Shown here piece after piece: positions 1 through 12,462 of a stretch of 64,000 nt of DNA (its first letter is position 1; the number at the start of each line of letters is the position of its first letter). This DNA is from Pycnopodia helianthoides (taxonomy: Eukaryota; Echinodermata; Asteroidea; Forcipulatida; Asteriidae): NCBI GenBank assembly GCA_032158295.1, contig CM063254.1, positions 2,395,538 to 2,459,537 of the forward strand, in the 5' to 3' direction. Both the position numbers and the translations under genes were made by a program. Under the pieces are notes generated by a model. The model had not been told where the DNA came from, ran no database searches, and was given only the letters and a program-made list of their open reading frames with translations.

Positions 1-344
1 GTTTTTAGGGATTTTTTAGGTGTGTTGCCATGCACAAAGCAAATCAGTTTATTCACCCTTACTAATGTAAAAAAAAACAAATAATTATGTTTTGGGTGGC
101 TCTTATTTGTTTCTAAGGGGAAACACATCAGAACCTTCTGCAGTAAATATTAATATTAGATTAACACTATCACTGACTAGGAAACCTCTTTATCCATAAT
201 AAGTTTTTTTGTTCCTGAAAAAAAAGATGAAATGATAAAACAGGTTTTTTGTAAAACAATAAGGCCCAAAGGGACCAAATAAAGGCCTTTTAAAATATAC
301 AAACAATACCTTGAGTTCCTCTTATGGATTTATTTTGATCTCGC

Positions 345-557
345 TTATATTTTTTCTAGGTTGAAATTTAAATACAATATACAATATTGTGCAATAACGC
401 CAGCCAGTTCTGAAGGATAATGGGAAATTTTGTTGATGACATCTTGAGTTGTGAGGGACTTTGTGTGATTGGCCACTGCCGATGAATCGAGGGGCGTCCG
501 GAGCTCCTTAATAGATGTCCCTCGAGGCAGAGACACTTGCACAATATTCAGGACATG
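345..557 (-). other. Unassigned open frame, possible relic or terminal exon
   Basis: The minus strand is open for about 70 codons between a TGA at 560-558 and a TAA at 347-345. The composition is fairly protein-like (for example SLPRGTSIKEL and LTTQDVINKISHYP), but there is no ATG and no good splice acceptor. I do not recognise the product. On the plus strand the same stretch is also partly open and a TTTGCAG acceptor-like site sits near 590, so the coding strand is unclear. It could be a 3'-terminal exon, a decayed gene, or chance. Confidence 0.2.
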
Positions 558-713
558 TCAGATAAGGCTACTGATTGCCATAATGTTTGCAGATGAAGAG
601 GCCCATGTTCAGCTGAAGGTGTTGCTGCCACCCAAAGGTTTCCATGATGGGGGGAAGGGGGGGGGGGGCACTGACGTCCTTATTTGGAGACGAGGATTCT
701 AATTGGGGGAAGT

Positions 714-1011
714 ATATAAACCTAAATTTAGATAGTTATGAAGCATAATGTGTCATAATTAACTAGCTTTGTGTATTTGGGACATTCCATATTGGGGGAG
801 GATTCTGATCCGGGTTAAATATAAGCCCAAGTTGGAAGGAAGAGATTTATATTCAGAATAAAGTATGTCATCTTAACTTAGATAGAACATGAAACATAAG
901 GTGTCATTGTTATCTAGCTTATCGTAATTGGGACATTCCATATTGGGGAAGATGATTCTGATCCGGGTTAAAAGTAAGGGCCTGATTGGAAGGAAGAGGT
1001 TTTTTTTTCAG
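714..1011. repeat. Two-copy tandem repeat, period about 151 bp
   Basis: The block containing GGGACATTCCATATTGGGG and GATTCTGATCCGGGTTAAA occurs near 780 and again near 931, with matching flanks (TTAGATAG...CATGAA, GGAAGGAAGAG). The copies are diverged. A G-run precedes them at 651-669. Looser relatives of the block appear down to about 1710. No gene is seen between 558 and 1173. Confidence 0.6.
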
Positions 1012-1173
1012 AATACACTGCGGATACTAAGAAATTAGATGGTTGTAAAACACATGTGTCCTTGTTAAAACCAGGTATTCCTGTTTTGGACCTTGATATC
1101 CTTATTAGGGGAAAAGAGTTCCAGTCAGTCAGGGCATAAGTACAATACCCAAATTTAGCTCCAGTCAGGGCAT

Positions 1174-1515
1174 TTAAAGCTATTGTACACTTTTGGTAAC
1201 GGCTCAAAATCAGTGTCCACATTTTGTGTGATTAAACATATGCATGAACAAACAAACCTGTGAAAGTTTGAGCTCAATTGGTCATCGAGGTCACGAGAAA
1301 ATAGTGAAAAGAGATCTTATGTGTTTTCTGTTTTTTCAAATTATCACGCGCGATAATTACTACTGTTTTACTCGTTTCTCAGAAACGATAGCATTTTAGG
1401 CAGAAATATTTTAAGGAACCCTTTCTACCATTACTTACTTTAAATCATGTAAGTTATGTGTGAATCTGTGAACATTGTGTTTTTCGATCTTACCAATAGT
1501 GTACAGGGCCTTTAA
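1174..1515 (+). mobile_element. TTAA-flanked MITE, family B, copy 1
   Basis: The 342-bp element is bounded by TTAA at both ends (1174-1177 and 1512-1515). Its terminal inverted repeats read AGCTATTGTACACTTTTGG on the left and CCAATAGTGTACAGGGCCT on the right. The interior has two short palindromes, an imperfect ATTATCACGCGCGATAAT and CGTTTCTCAGAAACG. Close copies lie at 13833-14173 and 14867-15200 in the opposite orientation. The TTAA target suggests piggyBac-type mobilisation, which is inference; there is no transposase ORF. Confidence 0.8.
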
Positions 1516-1964
1516 GTATACCAAAATTTGTATAATAAAATGCCAATATTAAGCTGGGACCTTTGATCATATCCTTACTGGGGGATCTCCATTAAAACAG
1601 TAGGATGCCCAGTGGCCAGGACACTTAAAATTGAGCTCCAGTCAGTATATCCAAATTTGGTAAGGTGTAATGTAACCAAAGTAATTTGATTGGGAACCTT
1701 GATCATCTTTTGAGGAATGTAGTTTTAAATCAGCATAGGCCTGAATAACCAAATCAGAATATTATTTATGAGTTTTGCCCTTATACCAATGTGTGACAAA
1801 CAATTTATACAAAGTGTTTTCTGAGTCCTGTAAAAAACAAATAAATAAAAAAAACGTCTTGATGTTTTTTTGAAGTTTTTTGAATTGGGGTTGTTAAAAA
1901 AAGGGGGAGGTTTTTGTGTAGCGTAGCCTCTCCACAATCATTTTTGGGGAAAAGACTTCCCATG

Positions 1965-2324
1965 TTAAAGGCAGGATAAACTTTGAATTGGGTAATTGTA
2001 AAAGACTAGTATCCTCACTTGGTGTATCCCAACATATGCATAAAATAACAAATCTGCAATTTTATTTGCTCAATTGGTCATCGCAAGTTGCAAGAAAATA
2101 ATGAAAAGAAAAAAAAAAACCTTGTTTTGTGTGCTTCCAAAAGCCTGAAAAGATTCAAATATTTCAGTGAGAAATCACTTCTTTCTCAAAAACTACATTA
2201 CTTCAGAGGGAGTCGTTTCTCACAATGTTTTATACTATCAGCAGCTCTCGGGTGCTCCTTACCTAGTAAGTTTTTATGGTAAGCTACTTCTTGAGTAGTT
2301 ACCAAAAGTATCCACTGCCTTGTA
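1965..2324 (-). mobile_element. TTAA-type MITE, family A, degraded copy
   Basis: It starts at TTAAAGGCAGGATAAAC and ends near ACCAAAAGTATCCACTGCCT. The interior matches the better-preserved element at 40814-41204 (GCTCAATTGGTCATCG, CAGAGGGAGTCGTTTCTCAC). The ends are eroded and the right TTAA is lost. No ORF looks meaningful. Confidence 0.65.
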
Positions 2325-2869
2325 AGTAACAAAGTTCTTGAGAAGTTTTGCTTTGTAATCCTTGGTTGACAAGACAATTATTTATGCAGACGGTAATTAA
2401 AATGCAGAAAGAAAAGAATTAATTATCTCTAAACTGAATGCACTTTGGTCACAGCTGTTTGGCGACCCACACAAGTAATGGATAATTGATTGATCAATTA
2501 TTGTTAGCGGATTGATGTATCATTGATAAGTCACCATTGCTATTATGCCTAGCACCTTGTCAATGTTAATTTGTGTAGCCTCTTTGTATACAAGGTTGCA
2601 AAACCCACATCGACCCCACATTACTATACATGCTGTCTGGCTTATGGTTGTACACCAATGTGCAATCATGCTCTCTGTTAAAACCCTTGGATATGGCTTA
2701 AATTTCATTTTGTGTCAATTATTTATAGATACACTTAGAGCCCCTTTTTATCTTTATTTTATCTCTTGGGACAAAAGCAGCTGCTCCTACAGCACGTTTC
2801 TCATTCATTTTTCAAACTGACAAAGTGTTGTACATTTTGTGTGAACCTTAGTGACCCCATGAACACACT
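2325..2869. other. Intergenic stretch, nothing supported
   Basis: This is AT-rich sequence. Overlapping short ORFs on both strands at 2520-2820 lack splice context and codon pattern. I see no gene. Confidence 0.5.
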
Positions 2870-4253
2870 GAAAGCTGTTTAAAGCAGTTACATATCATTT
2901 GCAGTTTAAGCAGACTCTTGCTTATCAACAAATCGGAGAGGTACAAGTCACAACCAATGTGGATAACCTGGCATTTTGGATGTTGCCAGCCAAGTTGCCA
3001 TGGAGCTCACACTGAGACAACTGGGTCCAATTCCATGGCTCGCTGCTTGCCGTAAAATTCTGTGCTGATAGTGCACTGCAAAACGCATGACGTACTATAA
3101 GCTATTTGAAGCAGATATACATGAATTTACAGTTTAAGCAGAATTTTGCTGAATCTAGCTAATCAGCAAATCAGAGAGGTACAAGTCACAACCAATGTGG
3201 ATAACCTGGCATTTTGGATGTTGCCAGCCAAGTTGCCATGGAGCTCACACTGAGACAACTGGGTCCAAATTCATGGCCCGCTGCCTACCGTAAAATTTTG
3301 TGCTGATAGTGCACTGCAAAACGCATGAACGTACTATAAGCTATTTAAAGCAGATATACATGAATTTACAGTTTAAGCAGAATTTTGCTGAATCTAGCTA
3401 ATCAGCAAATCAGAGAGGTACAAGGCACAACCAATGTGGATAACCTGGCATTTTGGATGTTGCCAGCCAAGTTGCCATGGAGCTCACACTGAGACAACTG
3501 GGTCCAATTTCATGGCTTGCTGCTTGCCGTAAAATTCTGTGCTGATAGTGCACTGCAAAACGCATGAACGCACTATAAGCTATTTAAAGCAGATATACAT
3601 GAATTTACAGTTTAAGCAGAATTTTGCTGAATCTAGCTAATCAGCAAATCAGAGAGGTACAAGTCACAACCAATGTGGATAACCTGGCATTTTGGATGTT
3701 GCCAGCCAAGTTGCCATGGAGCTCACACCGAGACAACTGGGTCCAATTTCATGGCCCGCTGCCTACCGTAAAATTTTGTGCTGATAGTGCACTGCAAAAC
3801 GCATGAACGTACTATAAGCTATTTAAAGCAGATATACATGAATTTACAGTTTAAGCAGAATTTTGCTGAATCTAGCTAATCAGCAAATCAGAGAGGTACA
3901 AGTCACAACCAATGTGGATAACCTGGCATTTTGGATGTTGCCAGCCAAGTTGCCATGGAGCTCACACTGAGACAACTGGGTCCAATTTCATGGCCCGCTG
4001 CCTACCGTAAAATTTTGTGCTGATAGTGCACTGCAAAACACATGAACGTACTATAAGCTATTTGAAGCAGATATACATGAATTTACAGTTTAAGCAGAAT
4101 TTTGCTGAATCTAGCTAATCAGCAAATCAGAGAGGTACAAGTCACAACCAATGTGGATAACCTGGCATTTTGGATGTTGCCAGCCAAGTTGCCATGGAGC
4201 TCACACTGAGACTACTGGGTCCAATATCATGGCAAAGCACTGCAAAGCGCATG
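2870..4253 (+). repeat. Satellite-like tandem array, 239-bp unit, about six copies
   Basis: The motif ACAAGTCACAACCAATGTGG starts at 2943, 3181, 3420 (one change), 3659, 3898 and 4137, so spacings are 238, 239, 239, 239 and 239. Copies 2-6 are nearly identical; the first is more diverged (ACTCTTGCTTATCAAC in place of ATTTTGCTGAATCTAGC). Each unit holds CCAATTTCATGGC, the terminal-repeat motif of foldback elements elsewhere in this window. A reverse-oriented end, AGAGCCATGAAATTGGGCCC, sits just past the array at 4277-4296. The 60-codon ORF at 3624-3806 lies within repeat units and is not taken as a gene. Confidence 0.93.
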
Positions 4254-4596
4254 AATCTATGCCGCAGATCTCTGTGAGAGCCATGAAATTGGGCCCTTGC
4301 TCTCTGCTATTATTTTATTAATTAAGTAAATTTTCCAAACAATATTTTTTGTGCTCACCAGCTTTGTGAATACGAACTGGCCTCTCTGCTCTCTGGGCTT
4401 GGGTTTGATCATCATGGTTGAAACTAGAGCCTCAATGGTGGATCTTCTTTCTAAAGGTAACAAAGCGAAGGCTAAATCTTCTTAGGGTGACTGCTCTGTG
4501 TTTTTCTGACACCCCCTCGTGCCAGGGTTAGTGTTAGGGGTAAAGGATTAGGAAAATACAATTTAGGGATGTCGGAACATATCGGGAAAAGTGTGC

Positions 4597-4773
4597 AAAG
4601 CCCATACTTCCTGTGAATGTGAATGTGAATGCAAAGTGAATTTAAATTCGCAACGAACAATTTGCAACAGTGGAGATGTGCTCAACTCCTGTGAAACATT
4701 CGCAGCGAAAACAGCCCTGTGACGTCAAAATTTGCTTCACATTTGCATTTGCAGGAAGTATGAACCGGGCTTT
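4597..4773. mobile_element. Short MITE with degenerate terminal inverted repeats
   Basis: The left end AAAGCCCATACTTCCTG is mirrored by the right end CAGGAAGTATGAACCGGGCT. Subterminal GTGAATGTGAATGC mirrors GCTTCACATTTGCATTTGC. The 177-bp element contains a full CRE palindrome, TGACGTCA, at 4720-4727. It is non-coding. Confidence 0.7.
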
Positions 4774-6577
4774 CCCCTTCTAATCATGACAGCATTGCAG
4801 ATACAGGTTACCATCCATATCATGTACATGTACATTGTTTTTAACTGGCTCCCTGATAATTTGAAAGCAAATTTACTGAGCTTTTTTTACTGCACGCCTA
4901 TTACCTTAATAAAAGATCCACTGGTTTCCGATTCACAGATACAAAAAATAGTTAGTGTGAAATAGATCATGCGCTATGGAGGCAAAGGCCCTTCATCATG
5001 GTGCAGCCATGTTGTCATTCTCCCAATCAGAACAGTGTATAACCAAACTGAGGCTAGAAAGGTTACAGTAGTCTGGCCCCAATTTGTTAGGGGAATCAGT
5101 GTTCAATTTACTGCTACATACACAGGGAACATGACAAAGATGATCTATTTCACCTGAGGAGGATATCCTTGCATGAAAGTCAATATAAATTTTTGATAAC
5201 ACACATCAAATCATCCATTCCAACCACTCATGAAAATCATTGAGCTAGCTTTCCCTTAATTTCCCCCACAAATTGGCCAGTAATGACCGATAAACACCCC
5301 CAACTCACCTTGGGGGCATAGTCCCTGTAACTAGGCTCTCTCATCATCTCTTTTCAGCTTCCATCATGGCATGGCTACAAGCCATGGTGCCACGGTTAGC
5401 ATTGAGTAAACAGCCTTTGTGTGGGTTGGGTAGGATGGGGGCCCAGCCAGCACTTGAAAACAAATTAATGTCAGGTTGAGAGTAAAATGGACTGGCAGTG
5501 ATGTGATTGGAGTGATACGTCTTTACCTTAAATTGAGGTTAATGAAGAATTTGACAAATGTCAGAGAGATGAACCAGATATGATCAGGGAAGGGGGGGGG
5601 GTAGTAATCAGTGATACCTTTTCATTCAGTTCTTTTTATTTGTCTGTTGTAATTTATTGTTAAAAAGATGTGTACCTAGTCAGGGATGGCACATGATCTG
5701 TGGTTGGCTTATGGATGACTGTACCTATTCCAAATCTCTGTTTAATAAAAATACGTCAGTTGTTGCCGACCTTTGACATAGGTATTGATTAGGTTCTTGA
5801 AAACAACAATTAACAGTTTACACCAGTTTTCTTGAAGGATAATTATTTCATTCATGTTCTTACTTTAATTCAGCTCAAAGAAATAAGAAGTTAATTTTGA
5901 GTTGTAAAAAATGTTAATTTCTAAAAGATTTTTAAAATATAGAATTATTGTAATTTTCACACTATGTTTGCAGTAGTTTTTCAGATGAAGATATTTCAAA
6001 GAACAATTTTTGTACCAGTTTTTAAAAAGTACACATAAACCACCCAAATGAATAAAAAATAAAAAATCATGAACAGCTATGTTATACCTTTAAGTGGAAA
6101 ATAATTTTATTTCTGCAACTTATCGTAAAATAAATGCTCCTATCCAACTACTAGATCCAGTATTACATATTTGAATGGTTGTACAGTATTGTGATCATTT
6201 TACTAGCAAAGTGTGTTTCAACGACCGTTCCCACACTCAAGACTTGACAGCTCTGGGAAGACACTCACAAAAAAACACCTTATTAATAAGAAATAAGAGA
6301 GTAGCTTTGATACTAATGGAATCCGTTAGGAATGATAGTCTGCTTAAAGTGATTTCCCCAACACAGGTGTTATTGAATTTTCAGCACACTGTCAAACTTT
6401 CTGAGTTTGCACCTTGGCATCTAGGGACTGAAACCTCACTTATACTTTTATGAAAATCGAAATTTGACCCATTTTTCAGTTTCGGCTCGATAAAGTGAAA
6501 TAAAGCTCGCACGGGTTGTCAGCCAAACTATCCAAATTGGAATATGTCACAATTGGGATAGGCTATACATTAAAGCC
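4774..6577. other. Intergenic stretch, no gene seen
   Basis: Only AT-rich sequence with a G-run at 5590-5600 and a dispersed-repeat fragment near 5037-5080 (CAAACTGAGGCTAG...AGTAGTCTGGCCCC, related to one near 22360). The short ORFs on both strands have no splice or family support. Confidence 0.5.
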
Positions 6578-6761
6578 CAGGATCCAATTTCATAGAGCTG
6601 CTTATGGAGAAAATTATAGCTAAAAGCATTTTTTGCTTAGCAAAGATGAGCAGGATACCAGTCACAAAGTGTACATGTGACATGATATTTCTGGCTGGTA
6701 ACCTTGCTCTGGTAAGCATAATTTTGTTTTGCTTAGCTTCTTTTTTACAAATTGGATCCTG
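6578..6761. mobile_element. Foldback element with 13-bp perfect inverted repeats
   Basis: CAGGATCCAATTT at 6578-6590 is exactly mirrored by AAATTGGATCCTG at 6749-6761. The interior (ATACCAGTCACAA ... GGCTGGTAACCTTGCTCTGG ... TGCTTAGC) recurs in weaker form at 18035-18185, 21055-21240 and 26087-26210. This is a dispersed non-autonomous family. Confidence 0.75.
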
Positions 6762-7167
6762 ATTGGAAGCACTTTCTCTGAATGGGGAAATGGTTGTTCT
6801 CATTTGGGGTAAACAATACGAATCACTATGGTGATACTGACAACTCATCTTAAAGATGAATCCTAGTGCGTTGTCCCTTTGCCTTAAACCTTTCTTGGTG
6901 GTTTAATTAGCTTGATTCATAAAATAAAATACACAAACTGTAGCTTGATTGCATCCCAATCTTGTTTTAATTGCTGTGATATCGTCTGTAAAATCTCTGA
7001 TTTGTATAGGCCTACAGTCTTTAGTGTGAAAAACCTCTAACACACTGGAATTGTTGTTGGTCCATCTCTAGACCAAGGTGTCTGCCCATTTTCAGGATTT
7101 TTTTCACCATATGGTTGATTTGTGTTTGGTTTTCGGTATAACACCATGTGATAACATACTTGCCTAT

Positions 7168-7308
7168 CAGAACTAGGTAGTCTCCCGGTTTTCCAAATCT
7201 ACCCCACAGCGCCAGGTAACAGCAGAACAAGTTCTTATAAGAACTAGTAGTTTCCCGGTTTTCCAAACATGGCAATCGATAAACAGCAGGACAGTTTCTT
7301 ATAAAAAA
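7168..7308. repeat. Diverged tandem duplication, about 71 bp
   Basis: AGAACTA followed by CCCGGTTTTCCAAA occurs at 7168 and again at about 7239, and each copy is followed by a similar ACAGCAG...CTTAT tail. It has no coding significance. Confidence 0.55.
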
Positions 7309-9584
7309 AAAATCTAGACACAGCAAAGAAGAAATTATTGCATAGTTTTACGGCAAACCAAATACAATGTATCCATATTCCACCATGCGATGCCTCCAAT
7401 CACCAGCTAACAATCTGAAATCTTTCATCATATTTCCCCCTTCAATTAATTTTCAAAATAGAAATAAAGGAACCAGCACTCTATATACTGGATATCTTTG
7501 TACATTTCTGTAGTTCTTTAGGCTCAATTACTTGACATTTCACTCAGACAGTTACAGTGCTACCATATACCTTAAACGTGTGGGCGTACGTTTGTAGGTG
7601 TAAACTTGCGGGCATATTATTTGGTGTCTTACGTTTGTGGGCGTACATATATCTAAAGGCTATCGAGCTGTTTAAACATTTGGTGTTGGAGATTTTCAAA
7701 AATTAAATCTTCCAAAGATCTACATTGCTGATTAAAGTAGTGGGCTGTTGTTTTAGGCTGAAATTATTCATTCTGGAAGATGTTAAAGTGATAACAGTGC
7801 TGATAGATCTGATGGCTTGGTGTGACTCTCCTCCACAGGGTTTTCCCCCTTGGGAGGAGGGGGGGTCTGACAATGTATCCGTAGTAAACACTCTTTGTCT
7901 CTTCTTGAGAACATCTTGAGATGTGTTTTTTTTCAACACTATGGAGGAGAAGCAGAGATTGCTGTGGGGGTGGTTTTTTGCTCTGCTTACAGTTAGCAGT
8001 GTTTTTAAAATAGAAATTCTGCTAACAGCCGATCCGTATGCAGAAAACATCAGCATACAGGCTTTATGAAATTAGGCCCTGGTTATAAAGGACTTCCCAA
8101 TCAAGGCGCCTCTTACTTCTAAAATTTATCATTTCGACATCTCCACATTTATCAATAGAACTGTTCATTTTTATTTCATGCCTACACTGATGTATGATAA
8201 AGCAAAGGATAAAGTCCTTGTGTATGCCTGCATTGGGGGAAACTTATATATCAAAAATAATTTGTGGAGCCAGACACTAAGTGTTCATTCCTATGTAGCT
8301 TTTGGATGACGGACAACACATTCTAGCTTAGTGCAATTTCCAGTGATATGAGACTTTATGTACAACCAGCTTTTAAATCGGGTCCTTTCATTTAGCTTTG
8401 TAAGCATTTTGTTTCCGCGGAATCCATTTGCATTAAAAAAAATATATATTCACAACGAAGTAATTTGATTTCATTTTCAGATCACAGGTTCGTTGACCTT
8501 GGAATCCGATCCCCAAGATAATGAGATTGCCGAAACCTGAAGCTAGAAGGACAGGAACTACCCTCGCAGAGGAGAGAATCCGTCTGTGCCATCTATTGCT
8601 GATTAATGATACCATTAATGGCTAAGTGAACCATGTCCTATGCAAGGTGGCCACAGGTGAATCAAGATGGTTAATTTATTCAGTGGTTTGACCTCGCTTA
8701 TCCTAGAAACTGCATTTAATGGAGCCACTATACTCATTAGCATTCGCCACAAATTCATATAGGCCCCCTAGCTCATAATTGAAATGAGGAAATCATGCTG
8801 AATGGAAATCAAAGCAAGAATTTTTTGGGAATCAGTAAAAAATAAATGTACATTACATACTTTATGGAACAAATGAGACTGAATTTATTCAACATTTCTA
8901 AAGATGGAAAGCATTTCAAATGAGGAGATTTGATTGGATAAAGGCTACCAGTTCTAGCTTTAAAAAGATTCAAATGTATATTATTGAGGTTTGTGAATGA
9001 AGAGCAAAATGGTTTCTTTTTTTCAGGTTTTTCATTAAACACACTTACAACCAACCTGTGAAAATTTCATAAAATTAGTCATCGAACTCGGTGGTCATAT
9101 GTTTCAGTGAAAATAATATAAAGTGGTATGTGTTGACAAAGATTTTGTTTACATCATGTTTATTTTAACTGCAATCAAAATAAGGGCTGTTTTGAGGAAA
9201 TTCAAATGCTAATGTCTTGACTTTGACAGATAACATTTGTCTAGAGGATTGGCACTGGTATGAACTTTATAATCAGTGAGCTTTCAGATTGAAACTATTG
9301 ATTTTTAATTTACCAACCCTGTGTTTAGTCTTTAAGATTAAATTTAGTTAATTTTGTATGATCTCTAAAATTACACTCATGTTTAAGAAGCATGGGGTAA
9401 CCTAAAATCTAGATCGAGAATAGTTCATGATCGTGAATTGTGAAATGTCAATTCCACTACCGCTATTTACCCAGAGTCCAATGGACAAACAAGACTCTCT
9501 CACAAACAACAAATTAGAGGGGCTATTTTGAGGCTTAGCCATAATAGGCCAACCTAGGGGGTTTCTAGAAAAAAAATATATGAA
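7309..9584. other. Intergenic stretch, no gene seen
   Basis: The longest open frame (minus, 117 codons, 8056-7703) has no recognisable domain, splice context or codon pattern. Repeated ACGTTTGTGGGCGTAC-like words occur at 7575-7655. A short relic of the TTAA MITE family (AACCTGTGAAAATTTCATAAA) lies near 9054. Confidence 0.5.
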
Positions 9585-9620
9585 TATATAGGCCTATATA
9601 TATATATAGGCCTATATATA
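9585..9620. repeat. AT-rich palindrome with two AGGCCT cores
   Basis: TATATAGGCCTATATA is repeated twice in tandem over 36 bp. The whole block is close to a perfect palindrome and could extrude as a cruciform. Confidence 0.75.
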
Positions 9621-10042
9621 TCAGGCTTCCAGTGAACTGACTGTTCCATAACAAACTCTTGGTTTCATTTCTTCATCTTTGTCTTCTCAGAAATAAGAGT
9701 TCCTTCTAGAATATTGTTTATCTTGTGCATACCAGGGTTTTTTGCTAAGACGAGTTTCAGAAAAATAAAATGACGATTATTAGTCTCAGAGCATAATTTT
9801 GGTACAGCCTAAAATTGGTACGACGGTAGAAACTGTGGTGGGAAAAACTTAGGTCTGAAATTGCAGCAATCTTCTGAAAAATTGTGTTTGAATGTTTTAT
9901 TTTCTTCACTAGTAATAAATTTATTATAAAGACATACCTTTTAAAGTACCTTTTTACACGTTTGGTTTATGAGAATGTTTTATTTATGAAGTACAACATT
10001 TTGTAACATTCCTTTAAAAGCACATGGACAGGATTTTTCAAG

Positions 10043-10186
10043 GGTGCCAAGGGGGGGGGTGGCGGATGGGCAGTGGGGGAGGGGTGGATAAGGAGGGGGG
10101 GGGGCAAAGGGCCATGTTTTTCCCTTTTTTGAAGGCACTACATGTATTTGGGTATTTTTTTCATTTGGGGGGGGGGGGGGGGGGCA
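10043..10186 (+). repeat. G-run cluster, possible G-quadruplex
   Basis: Several runs of 8 to 18 consecutive G lie on the plus strand (around 10050, 10095 and 10168-10185), with shorter GGGG and GGG runs between. An ORF that spans the cluster (10024-10266) is Gly-rich only because of the G-runs. Confidence 0.75.
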
Positions 10187-10262
10187 CTGGAAAATTAAAA
10201 CTGTTATGGGGCATGCCCATAGGCCCCCTGGTTATGCCACTGCAATTGGACAACATTGTATG

Positions 10263-10590
10263 TTAAAGACCAGTATCGCAGCACATTATGTGACCTGTCA
10301 TGTACATGAAATAACAAACCTGTGAAAATTTATGAGCTCGATCCGTCATTGGTGTCACAAGAACCTAGTGGAGGAGCCCCTTATTTATTTTCACTGATTT
10401 AACAAATTTAGGTTTGGTCTTGCAAGATCAATACTAGCTGTTTTGCTTATTTCCCGAAATCCATAGCATTTCAGGCGCAAATATTTGAAGGGTTAGTCTT
10501 CGACTGTGACCATCTTTATACCATGTAAAATTTCTGCAAATCTGTAAATATTCATTTTTTTCAATCTTACCAATGTTGTGCACACCCAGT
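10263..10590 (-). mobile_element. Diverged relative of the TTAA MITE families
   Basis: It starts with TTAAAGACCAGTATCGCAG and contains AACAAACCTGTGAAAATTT and GAGCTCGATCCGTCATTGG. It ends near CTTACCAATGTTGTGCACAC. The order of motifs matches families A and B, but the right end is eroded. Confidence 0.55.
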
Positions 10591-12462
10591 AAAATCTGGT
10601 ACTGAAGTCATAGGGTGATAAGATCATTATTTGTTCAATTTGTAAACAAATTTGTTTTAAAAACTTGCATTACAACTGTGAAAGTGTCCACATATGAGAG
10701 ATATGCATAGTCATATAAAATCTGGACTTGTGTAGGATGTGTTTACACCCCCTACTTTTCCCGATGACGCATTTGACCAAATTCTTTCCTTCTTTGACGT
10801 ATTCTACCATCTTCTCGTTTTACGTCAGTCAATGAGAATCAACGGAGAATGTTACTAATGTACCCTTTTTTTTCTTTCTTTCTTTTTTACAATACTAACA
10901 ATGCATCCATGGCATGTGACATTTACATTAGTATTTCCAGTAAGGTTAATAATTAATTACCCTTCCACATTCAAGGGTGAGCTTGAAGAATCTATAATTT
11001 ATCTGTATTTTTTTTTTAATCATGGGGGAGACATTTAGGAATTACAAACATCTCCCATGGCTAAGTGGGTATTGGTCAGTTTTTGACACTGCATATTGTC
11101 GTTGTATTGAATTTTGAGAATGGAGCATGTTGTGTATGGCGTGTACATGTACAATACATTTTTAATAATTTTCTGCAAGGCCTGCCAGACGCGTGGGTGA
11201 TGAAACAAATTGTGTTCAGTGTTGTGATAGTTTGGCATTCCCTGTGGATATGGATTATTTGTCATTTGTTTCCACCACAGAGACGCAGCTCACCATTTCA
11301 GTATGTAAAATAAAATTATTCGTAAAATAAAATGTATACACCATTTCCAAAATGGATTTTAAGAAACATTGCCTTTTTAAAATATTGCTATAAAGCAGAC
11401 ATATTTATTTTTTATTTTAGAAAAATAATCTATTAATAAAAAAAACGCCACTATTAATTCCTGTAATTTATCATAACAAGCATGCGATTTTCAGAGAGTG
11501 TGGATTTGTACGGCAAGCCAGTTCACACAGAGGGCGCATGAATGTCCTGGTCTAAATCATTCGTAAACACCCAGACAGTTTATTCATTCTGATTGGTCAA
11601 GAGGAGATCATGAGGTCATGTTTTAACGTGTGATATAAACACGGTGAGGAGTGTTCAAACATACGCGTGGCGCGTAAACTTATGCGGGCGCTGATTTACC
11701 TGTCATGCAATCAATACACACTGGTATACTCAATGTAAAATCGATTACCACAGGCGCGTGTGCACAACCCTTGAGCGTCGCAGGCAATTTGACCCTTCGC
11801 AAAATGGAGCATGTGGACGTGACAGGAATTGAACATTTTCAGAAAAGTTTACAGATTTTCCAACATTTTTTAACAAAAAGGGCATTGATTAATGGGAATA
11901 AAAGAGTGACTCGGTCCTTAACTGGCCTGGCCGTGCGATAAAGGACCCCGCCTTCTCTCTAAGAACACGATGCCACTCTGGGCTATTATTCCCTTACTCA
12001 AAACCTTTCCATGGACCCGAAGATTTGTTTTGTGTGCCTTTTGAAAATTTATAATAGCACATCATTATTCAAAGATGAAATTCCAGGCTGTCACACCATC
12101 ACAAATGAATGGGGGTGCACGGTATTTTTTTTAAACCAAAATAAATGTACTCTAATTTGCTAGCTTTAATATAACAAAATTTGATGTTGCCAGGTGTAGA
12201 TTTAAACCAAGACACAACTTGTATTTAAAGCTGTTTCATTGCTTTGACAAAATCAATTTATTCTTCATGTGGCTTTAATCGAAGTCAGTCCACTAAAAAG
12301 GCAAATCTCCCTCATAGGATCAATGTCTTCACCAGGTGGATAACTCTCTGCAGTATGTTATAAATACATTTATAACTTTAAGAGTGGAGGTATGTTTTTG
12401 ATAATGACTCTTAGTGCAATATCAGGGCAGATTTGGCCATGCAAAACAAATTAGTTGTATAT
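10591..12462. other. Intergenic stretch with one small hairpin repeat
   Basis: No gene is supported. GGTCCTTAA at 11913 and TAAAGGACC ending at 11947 form a hairpin inside a dispersed repeat covering roughly 11880-12010. GC content rises locally at 11640-11820 (CGCGTGGCGCGTAAAC), but no ORF there has support. Confidence 0.45.

Noticed and set aside
3624..3806. 60-codon ORF in the satellite
   Set aside because: It exists only because repeat units lack stops in one frame; other units break the frame and there is no splice context.
2870..4253. CRISPR-like spacing of repeats
   Set aside because: The 239-bp units are contiguous and nearly identical over their full length with no unique spacers, and the DNA is eukaryotic; it is a tandem satellite.
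7703..8056. 117-codon minus ORF
   Set aside because: No recognisable family, no acceptor or donor at its limits, and a parallel open frame on the opposite strand; chance is the simplest explanation.
10024..10266. Gly-rich 80-codon ORF
   Set aside because: Produced by the G-run cluster; codon content is almost only GGG/GGN.
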